Shown here: piece by piece, positions 14,213 to 18,885 of the stretch | How the letters are laid out: each line of letters starts with the position of its first letter | Numbering within the stretch: the first letter of the stretch is position 1 | Assembly (NCBI RefSeq): GCF_030527935.1 | Contig: NZ_JAUMZV010000040.1 | Location: 1 to 18,885 of the forward strand | Direction of reading: 5' to 3' | DNA length: 18,885 bases | Source of the DNA: Kingella sp. (in: b-proteobacteria) | GTDB taxonomy: Bacteria > Pseudomonadota > Gammaproteobacteria > Burkholderiales > Neisseriaceae | Program-made: the position numbers and the translations under genes | Notes under the pieces: model-generated | Database searches by the model: none | The model's input: only the letters and a program-made list of their open reading frames with translations | Told to the model about the DNA's origin: nothing

Positions 14213-14224
14213 AGGCAGCCTGAA
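14213..14224 (+). promoter_or_regulatory. DUS doubling as the ribosome binding site of the Rz-like gene
   Basis: An exact DUS preceded by AA gives AAAGG about ten bases before the ATG at 14226, the same arrangement as upstream of X. It lies 54 bp from another direct DUS copy. Confidence 0.6.
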
Positions 14225-14225
14225 A

Positions 14226-14537
14226 ATGACCCTACACACCAAGCTCACTCTGTTGTTTAGCCTTGCATGGCTTATTGCCGTTGGCAGCGCAATACACCAA
14301 CGCCGCCAGCTTAAAGCCACACAACAGCAACGCGATACGCTGGCGCAAACGCTTGACAGCGAGCGCAACAAAACCCAAGCCCTGATTCACGCCAACGCCC
14401 AGCTTAACCAGCAACTGCAAAACGCCCAGCAACACGCTGCACAACAACAAAGCCAAATCAACCACGCCTTGCAAAATAACCACCAATGGGCAGCCCAAAC
14501 GCTCCCCGCTGATATTCAGAAAGCCCTGAACCCATGA
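14226..14537 (+). CDS. i-spanin, Rz/LysB-like
   Basis: This is the inner-membrane half of the spanin complex that disrupts the outer membrane in the last step of lysis. The 103 residues contain one N-terminal membrane anchor (about 7-23, LTLLFSLAWLIAVGSAI) and then a long Gln/Asn-rich coiled coil (about 27-88), the normal i-spanin design. P2 LysB sits at the same place. The next gene (Rz1-like) starts inside its stop (ATGA overlap at 14534), typical of spanin pairs. Sequence conservation in this family is low, so the call rests on architecture and position. Confidence 0.82.
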   Translation: MTLHTKLTLLFSLAWLIAVGSAIHQRRQLKATQQQRDTLAQTLDSERNKTQALIHANAQLNQQLQNAQQHAAQQQSQINHALQNNHQWAAQTLPADIQKALNP

Positions 14538-14791
14538 AACCATCCGCCCTTATCGCGCTGTTGATGCTGAGTGCCTGCCAAAGCACGCCCGCCCCCATCA
14601 CGCCCGCTTGCCCGCAAGTGCCTGAATGCACCCGCCCCAGCAATCCCATCACCACCCAAGGCGAGCTGGTGCAAGCCTATCAAGACACGCTGACCGCATT
14701 TGAACAATGCCGCATTGCCCGCGACACCCTAGCCGCCTGCCTTAACCCCACAGAACCCGCCATAAAACCAAACCATGTCCCGACAAATTGA
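14534..14791 (+). CDS. o-spanin lipoprotein, Rz1/LysC-like
   Basis: This is the outer-membrane lipoprotein partner of the i-spanin. The 85 residues begin with a short signal peptide and a lipobox (LMLSAC, acylated cysteine at residue 15), then a Pro-rich stretch (TPAPITPACPQVPECTRP), as Rz1 proteins have. Three or more further cysteines could form disulphides. It overlaps the Rz-like gene by 4 bp and the TraR-like gene by 17 bp. Confidence 0.82.
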   Translation: MKPSALIALLMLSACQSTPAPITPACPQVPECTRPSNPITTQGELVQAYQDTLTAFEQCRIARDTLAACLNPTEPAIKPNHVPTN

Positions 14792-15002
14792 CCAAGCCTG
14801 CGAACTGGAAGAGCTTTACCGCCAAGCAGCCATTACCCACCAAGCCAAACAAAACTACCCACAACGCCCCAGCGCAAGACATTGCCAAGAATGCGGGGAC
14901 ATCATCCCCGAAGCACGCCGCCGCGCGGCGGTTGGCTGCCAATATTGCATTGACTGCCAAGAAAGAATTGAGCATGAGAAAACCCGCTACTTTGCGCGCT
15001 GA
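14775..15002 (+). CDS. TraR/DksA-family zinc finger protein
   Basis: The 75-residue protein is of TraR size (73 residues in F plasmid TraR) rather than full DksA. It has a four-cysteine zinc site (Cys37, Cys40, Cys58, Cys61) with DksA-like spacing and the family IPEARR stretch between. The N-terminus MSRQID keeps an aspartate at position 6, where TraR Asp6 reaches the RNA polymerase active site. TraR binds RNA polymerase in the secondary channel and imitates ppGpp plus DksA. A similar effect here is inference. P2 has a member of this family in its early region (orf82). Here it lies in the late operon between the lysis genes and R, overlapping both neighbours. Confidence 0.88.
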   Translation: MSRQIDQACELEELYRQAAITHQAKQNYPQRPSARHCQECGDIIPEARRRAAVGCQYCIDCQERIEHEKTRYFAR

Positions 15003-15420
15003 AATTGAGCAGCAACTGCCCGAGCTAGCGCAAAACCCCGAAAAGCTCAGCATGAACATCACGCAAGGCAAAATCATTGCCAACAAAGGCAGCCTGAGCC
15101 ATACCACCGAATACACCCTAAACATCCTAATCACCGACTTCACCAGCGACATAGAAATCCTGAAAACCACCATTATCCATTGGGCGCAAACCCATCAACC
15201 CGATATTCTGGGCGCAGGCAACACGCCCAATCAACGAATGATGCGCTTTGAAGCCGACATCATCAACAATCAAAGCTACGACCTGTTGATTGAGCTACCG
15301 CTTACCGAGCGCACACTCGCCCAAAGCAACGAGCACAACCAAATCCAAATTAGCCATCCACGCAACGCTAACCACAGCGACCTGCTTACCGCGCTGGGCA
15401 CAGCCCACCCCATTCCCTAA
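14974..15420 (+). CDS. R: Tail completion protein (P2 gpR type)
   Basis: It joins the finished tail to the head with gpS. The 148 residues compare with 155 in P2. The start at 14974 (MRKPATLRAEIEQQLPELAQNPEKL) matches the P2 pattern. The frame is open upstream to 14788, but that part overlaps the TraR-like gene and is not conserved. The YTLNILITDFTSDIEIL core, HQPDIL, FEADIINNQSYDLLIELPLTERTL are close to P2. It overlaps the TraR-like gene by 29 bp and S follows two bases after its stop. Confidence 0.9.
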   Translation: MRKPATLRAEIEQQLPELAQNPEKLSMNITQGKIIANKGSLSHTTEYTLNILITDFTSDIEILKTTIIHWAQTHQPDILGAGNTPNQRMMRFEADIINNQSYDLLIELPLTERTLAQSNEHNQIQISHPRNANHSDLLTALGTAHPIP

Positions 15421-15422
15421 AT

Positions 15423-16001
15423 ATGAACGAACTAGACCAATACATCTTGCAAATTGACCACCTTGTGCAACAGCTTAGTCCCGCGCAAAGCCTAAACTTG
15501 ATGCGCAAGATTGGCAGCAAGATTCGGCAAAGCAACAAACAGCGCATCCGCGCCAACACCGAACCCAGCGGCGATGCGTTTACGCCCAGCAAAGCGCACG
15601 CCAACGGCAGAAAAACCCGCCGCATCGGCGTTGAGCAAACCTTTTTGTATCAAGGGACACTACACCGCTACCGCACCTTGCACGACTACGGCGATTACTA
15701 CATCGGCTACGACTACCACACCCACGCCACTTTTAAAGCTCATAAAAACAAAATCCACCTGCCCACAGGCAACGGTCGCCGTCGGCAGATGTTTCGCAAA
15801 ATCCACCAATACAAATTTCTCAAACTCAAAGCACAGAGCCACGAAGCCGCCATTGGCTTTTTGGGCGGCTTAACAGGCTACATCGCCGCCGCTCACCAAT
15901 ACGGCGCAGAAACCCGCCCCGAGCGTACGCTGTTGGGGTTTTCCGAAAGCGATTTGCAGCTTATCCAACACATCCTGAAAGAACACTTGGTGGTGTCCTA
16001 A
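15423..16001 (+). CDS. S: Tail completion protein (P2 gpS type), 3' end altered by an insertion
   Basis: It completes the tail's head-proximal end. The 192 residues are longer than P2 gpS (about 150). The opening LDQYILQIDHLVQQLSPAQSLNLMRKIGSKIRQSNKQRI is typical, and the extra length lies in the middle (the basic, His/Tyr-rich part about 80-135). The C-terminal RTLLGFSESDLQLIQHILKEHL is conserved. The last residues (VVS) and the TAA stop come from the left arm of a 57-bp palindromic insertion (15989-16045). Removing it restores a frame ending EHLTPNR and a TAA a few codons on. The protein is thus barely changed and probably functional. Confidence 0.9.
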   Translation: MNELDQYILQIDHLVQQLSPAQSLNLMRKIGSKIRQSNKQRIRANTEPSGDAFTPSKAHANGRKTRRIGVEQTFLYQGTLHRYRTLHDYGDYYIGYDYHTHATFKAHKNKIHLPTGNGRRRQMFRKIHQYKFLKLKAQSHEAAIGFLGGLTGYIAAAHQYGAETRPERTLLGFSESDLQLIQHILKEHLVVS

Positions 16002-16045
16002 AAAGTATGCTGACAAACAAGTAGCATACTTTTTAGGACACCACC
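15989..16045. mobile_element. 57-bp MITE-like palindrome with 8-bp target duplication
   Basis: Perfect 23-bp inverted arms (15989-16011 and 16023-16045, starting GGTGGTGTCC) enclose an 11-nt centre. The 8-bp direct repeat GAACACTT flanks it exactly (15981-15988 and 16046-16053). It has no coding capacity. An 8-bp duplication is known for the IS6, IS66, ISL3 and IS1595 families; which one mobilised it is unknown. As RNA it forms a very stable hairpin at the S/V operon boundary. Confidence 0.8.
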
Positions 16046-16072
16046 GAACACTTAACCCCAAACCGCTAATCA

Positions 16073-16084
16073 AGGCAGCCTGAA
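16073..16084 (+). repeat. DUS upstream of the PV motif
   Basis: This exact DUS lies 21 bp before the 16106-16127 motif, mirroring the DUS at 9350-9361 that precedes the sister motif by 9 bp. Confidence 0.75.
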
Positions 16085-16105
16085 ACGAAGTGCAGCAAAG
16101 CCAAA

Positions 16106-16127
16106 ACACCTAAACCACCCCCTTAAC
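16106..16127 (+). promoter_or_regulatory. Candidate late-promoter activator site (PV)
   Basis: This 22-nt motif differs by one base from 9371-9392. It lies 69 bp before the V start (16197), against 77 bp before O for the other copy. P2 has its PV late promoter at this gene boundary. No conventional -35 box is evident, as expected for an activator-dependent promoter. Confidence 0.5.
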
Positions 16128-16196
16128 TCTACCCGCGCAAGCCTTAACCCAGCATCTCGCGCATAATCAAACCACTTATTTCTTACTCAAACAACC

Positions 16197-16823
16197 ATGA
16201 CCACCACGCCCACCACCGCCAGCCACAATCGCTTGATTGCCAACTTGCTCAAACAAGGCAACATTGCCCAAGCCGATGCCGCGCAGGGCTTGGTGCGCGT
16301 GCAACATGGCAATTTGCTGACTGATTGGCTGCCTTATTTTGTGCCGTTTGCAGGCGGCGTTTCGGTGCATCGCGTGCCGAGTGTGGGCGAAAACTGCCTT
16401 GTGCTTGCGCCCAGCGGCGAAATTGCCAACGGCTTAGTGTTGTGTGGGTTGGCTTCCAATCAGCATCCACAGCCCAGCACTTCGCCTGATGAAACCGTTA
16501 TCCGCTTTCCCGACAATGCCCAGTTTAGCTACAACCACAGCTCAGGCAGTCTGAAAATCAGCGGCACGACAACCATTCACATTGAAGCCAGCGAAAGCAT
16601 CAAATTTGACACACCCGAAGCTACGTTCACAGGAAAAGTCATCGTACAAAACTTGTTTACCTTCCTTGCGGGGATGATGGGCAGCAACAGCACAGGCGGC
16701 GCGGCTGCCAACATTCAAGGCGACCTGAACCACACCCAAGGCAACCTGAGCAGCAACGGCGTGGTTGTACACACGCACACCCACCCAGGCGACAGCGGCG
16801 GCACAACAGGAAGCCCACAATGA
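16197..16823 (+). CDS. V: Baseplate assembly/spike protein (P2 gpV type)
   Basis: This is the central spike at the tip of the contractile tail that pierces the outer membrane. The 208 residues compare with 211 in P2. The N-terminal part contains the OB-fold-type VRVQHGNLLTDWLPYFVPFAGG segment. The middle is repetitive beta structure with Gly/Asn/Ser. The C-terminal tip shows VVHTHTHPGDSGG, the His-x-His motif that binds iron in P2-like spikes. It heads the second late operon (V-W-J-I-H) and overlaps W by 4 bp. Confidence 0.93.
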   Translation: MTTTPTTASHNRLIANLLKQGNIAQADAAQGLVRVQHGNLLTDWLPYFVPFAGGVSVHRVPSVGENCLVLAPSGEIANGLVLCGLASNQHPQPSTSPDETVIRFPDNAQFSYNHSSGSLKISGTTTIHIEASESIKFDTPEATFTGKVIVQNLFTFLAGMMGSNSTGGAAANIQGDLNHTQGNLSSNGVVVHTHTHPGDSGGTTGSPQ

Positions 16824-17149
16824 TGAACGAACGCAACGGACGGCGCATCAATCTGATTGACCATGTGCAGCAATCCATCCGCAATATTTTGTTTACCCGC
16901 ATCGGCACGCGCGTAGAACGCGAAGAGTACGGCAGCTTGCTGCCCGAGCTTTTGGATATGCCGCTCAACGACATCACGCTGTTGCGCTGCAACGCTGCCG
17001 TTATTCTGGCTATTGCCCGCTGGGAGCCGCGCTATCAAATAGAACAGGCGCAAACCCAAGTTGTCCCACAAAACGGCAGCCTTGCTGTGCAAATTCAGCT
17101 TTCAGGCAGCCTAAATGGCAATCTGCAAAACTACATCATTGAAGCCTAA
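16820..17149 (+). CDS. W: Baseplate wedge protein (P2 gpW type, gp25-like)
   Basis: This structural wedge subunit is related to T4 gp25. The 109 residues compare with 115 in P2. IRNILFTRIGTRVEREEYGSLLPELLD contains the conserved R-x-x-x-x-YGS core of gp25-like proteins. The start is ambiguous between two tandem ATG codons (16820 and 16823) inside the V stop region. An imperfect DUS (17104-17115) is in the 3' part. J follows after 3 bp. Confidence 0.93.
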   Translation: MMNERNGRRINLIDHVQQSIRNILFTRIGTRVEREEYGSLLPELLDMPLNDITLLRCNAAVILAIARWEPRYQIEQAQTQVVPQNGSLAVQIQLSGSLNGNLQNYIIEA

Positions 17150-17152
17150 CCC

Positions 17153-18049
17153 ATGCAAGAGATTGATTTAAGCCAACTGCCCGCCCCGCAAGCGATAGAA
17201 GAGATTAGCTTTGAAAGCATTTTTGAGCGCGAAAAGCAAAAACTGATTGCGCTTTGCCCTGAGCATATCAGAACCGCCATCGCCGCCACGCTGGAATTGG
17301 AAAGCGAACCGCTGACCATTGACTTGCAGCAACGCGCTTATGCCGAAATGCTGCTGCGCACACGCATCAACGAAGCGGCACGCGCAACCTTTCTGGCGTT
17401 TGCCACAGGCAGCGATTTAGACCACATCGCTGCATCGCGCGGATTAAACAGAAAAATCATCCAAGAAGCCGATGAGCAGGCAAACCCGCCCATTGTGGAA
17501 ATCAAAGAAAGCGACACCGCTTTGCGTAAGCGCGTGCAAATGCACCCCGAGAAATTTGCAGCGGCTGGCCCGCGTGCTGCCTACAAAGCCCACGCGCTGG
17601 ATATAGATGGCGTGGCTGATGCCAACCCAATCCGCCCCAAGGCAGGCACGGTGCGCGTGTACATCAAATCGCATACGGGCAATGGCGTGGCAGATGCTGC
17701 GCTGTTAAGCCGCGTGAAAGATTATCTGTCGGCTGAATCTCGCCGCCCTTTGTGCGACACGGTGGAAGTGGAATCAGGCAGCCTGAAAAACATCACAATT
17801 CGCTATGAAACTCGCTATCAAAGCCAGCTTGGCAAAAAGGTGGTGCAAAGCGAGCAGCAAAAAGCCCTTGATGTTTTGTTTAGTGAACACGCCTATTTGG
17901 GTGCGCACGTTGCCCTATCCAAAATTATCGGTGCGCTGGATGTGGCGGGCGCGGAAAAAGTGATTTTGCATGAGCCAAGCGCAGACATTGAATGCAGTGC
18001 GGGCGAATTTATCTACATCAACGCCATCCAAAGCAGCGAGTTGATTTAG
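17153..18049 (+). CDS. J: Baseplate protein J (P2 gpJ type)
   Basis: This baseplate wedge component is related to T4 gp6. The 298 residues compare with 302 in P2. Family stretches include RINEAARATFLAFATGSDLDHIAASRGL, then ALRKRVQMHPEKFAAAGPRAAYKAHAL and ADANPIRPKAGTVRVYI, and a C-terminal domain ending GEFIYINAIQ. An exact DUS (17776-17787) inside the gene encodes SGSLK without breaking the frame. It is separated from I by 2 bp. Confidence 0.94.
   Translation: MQEIDLSQLPAPQAIEEISFESIFEREKQKLIALCPEHIRTAIAATLELESEPLTIDLQQRAYAEMLLRTRINEAARATFLAFATGSDLDHIAASRGLNRKIIQEADEQANPPIVEIKESDTALRKRVQMHPEKFAAAGPRAAYKAHALDIDGVADANPIRPKAGTVRVYIKSHTGNGVADAALLSRVKDYLSAESRRPLCDTVEVESGSLKNITIRYETRYQSQLGKKVVQSEQQKALDVLFSEHAYLGAHVALSKIIGALDVAGAEKVILHEPSADIECSAGEFIYINAIQSSELI
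17776..17787 (+). repeat. DUS inside J
   Basis: This is an exact DUS within the coding sequence, read as GSLK in the J frame. Confidence 0.8.
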
Positions 18050-18051
18050 CC

Positions 18052-18636
18052 ATGCGAAGCATCCTACCCAGCAACAACAGCCCCCTAATGCACGCGCTCG
18101 CGCAGCTTAACGAGCAGCAAATCGCGGCATTGGATTGGCGCGTGATTCTGCAAAACCGCGAAGCCAGCACCTGCCAAATTCCTTTCTTGCCCTATCTGGC
18201 TTGGGAAAACAGCATCGCCGATGCCGAAGGCTGGGGCTTTGCCGAAACCGAAACGGCGCAGCGCAATTTGATTCAAAGCTATGTTGAAAAGCATCAACAC
18301 AAGGGCACGCCCGCCATGATTCGCCAGCTCTTTCGTGATTTGCAACTGGGCGAAATTGACATCTTGGAGCGCGTACACAATCTAACTTTTGATGGCAGCG
18401 CGACGTTTGATGGCAACTTCTTTTTTGGCGGCGGCAGCGATGACTGGGCAAAGTATGCCATTGTTTTAAAACGTGTGATTTCTATTGAGCAAGCCGAAAT
18501 CATCAAACAATTTTTGGACGAAATCACGCCGCTGCGCTGCGAATTGGTTTATTTAGACTACCGCAGCAACCCCCTTTACTGGAACGCCGAGATTGCGTTT
18601 GACGGAACTCATACATTTGGAGCCATCACATCATGA
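18052..18636 (+). CDS. I: Tail/baseplate protein I (P2 gpI type)
   Basis: This is a baseplate wedge component that also links to the tail fibres. The 194 residues compare with 176 in P2. The SILPSNNSPLMHALAQ opening, FLPYLAWENSIADAEGWGFAETETAQRNLI and KHQHKGTPAMIRQLFRDL are strongly characteristic. The C-terminal LDEITPLRCELVYLDYR is also conserved. The frame is open from 17992, but the ATG at 18052 (MRSILPS) matches the family. The stop overlaps the H start (ATGA). Confidence 0.93.
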   Translation: MRSILPSNNSPLMHALAQLNEQQIAALDWRVILQNREASTCQIPFLPYLAWENSIADAEGWGFAETETAQRNLIQSYVEKHQHKGTPAMIRQLFRDLQLGEIDILERVHNLTFDGSATFDGNFFFGGGSDDWAKYAIVLKRVISIEQAEIIKQFLDEITPLRCELVYLDYRSNPLYWNAEIAFDGTHTFGAITS

Positions 18637-18885
18637 CCGATACAGCCATACAAGAAACCCCGCAATGGGAAGCCATCATCCGCCAAGTGGATACGGGCGA
18701 CCGCGTGCTCGGTGGAGCGGACGGCGCGGTAAACATTGCCTACCGCCAGCTTGCCAACCGCACGGGCTATTTGAAAGAACAGATTGCCCAGATTGGCAAA
18801 GCCTTACCACAAAGTGCCAACGCCGAGCGGGCGGGCGTGATGAAAGTGCTGAATGTGTTGGATAGTGTGGATACGCTTTCTGCGC
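18633..18885 (+). CDS. H: Tail fibre protein, N-terminal part (P2 gpH type), cut by the window end
   Basis: This fibre recognises the host surface. Only the first 84 residues are visible and the frame is open at the window edge. The sequence WEAIIRQVDTGDRVLGGADG followed by NIAYRQLANRTGYLKEQI is the typical baseplate-attachment end of P2-like and other Caudovirales fibres, in which the GG-x-DG and QLANRT-x-YLK motifs recur. The receptor-binding part lies outside the window. The ATG overlaps the stop of I by 4 bp. Confidence 0.9.
   Translation, partial: MTDTAIQETPQWEAIIRQVDTGDRVLGGADGAVNIAYRQLANRTGYLKEQIAQIGKALPQSANAERAGVMKVLNVLDSVDTLSA

Noticed and set aside
5080..18885. Mu-like prophage
   Set aside because: Baseplate J and spike V proteins also occur in Mu-like phages. 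The portal, terminase, O-N-M-L order and tyrosine integrase are those of P2, and no transposase genes are seen.

Overview
The window joins a Neisseriaceae chromosome to the left part of a P2-like prophage. The strongest clue to the host is the 12-mer AGGCAGCCTGAA (or its complement), of which I counted 23 exact copies by eye plus about ten with one mismatch. From memory this is the Kingella-type dialect of the Neisseriaceae DNA uptake sequence (DUS). Gene content (ptsN-hprK-rapZ, trpF, dusA) fits a betaproteobacterium of the Kingella/Neisseria group. I cannot fix the species.

Host part, about 1-5080: all confident genes are on the minus strand. In transcription order they are dusA (5120-4110), ptsN (3946-3497), hprK (2944-1979), rapZ (1998-1153) and trpF (874-236). 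ptsN, hprK and rapZ form the nitrogen-PTS/HPr-kinase/RNase-adapter cluster typical of betaproteobacteria. The spaces between them are full of inverted DUS pairs (probable terminators) and palindromic repeats. The 3009-3496 gap holds two adjacent palindromic elements.

Prophage part, about 5080 to the window end: the left junction lies in the 5' end of dusA, a known integration target. The phage side supplies dusA with a new start, a ribosome binding site and about 12 N-terminal residues. A tyrosine integrase (5243-6406, +) is divergent from dusA and convergent with the portal gene. The rest follows the P2 late map almost exactly: Q (portal) and P (terminase ATPase) leftward; then rightward O (scaffold/protease), N (capsid), M (terminase small subunit), L (head completion), X (tail), two membrane proteins (holin candidates), a GH108 endolysin, an Rz/Rz1 spanin pair, a TraR/DksA-like zinc finger protein, R and S (tail completion), V, W, J, I (baseplate) and the start of H (tail fibre, cut by the window end). 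The tail tube, tape measure, D/ogr genes, the early region (repressor, cox, replication) and attR are not in the window.

Most notable observations: (1) a 57-bp palindrome with 23-bp perfect arms, flanked by an 8-bp direct repeat, inserted in the 3' end of gene S and supplying its stop codon; (2) a 22-nt motif, 21/22 identical, in exactly the two gaps where P2 has late promoters (P/O and S/V); (3) integrase next to portal with only 48 bp between, so the P2 early region is not where P2 has it; (4) a 15-bp perfect inverted repeat over the integrase start codon; (5) DUS copies that supply stop codons and Shine-Dalgarno cores, including in phage genes.
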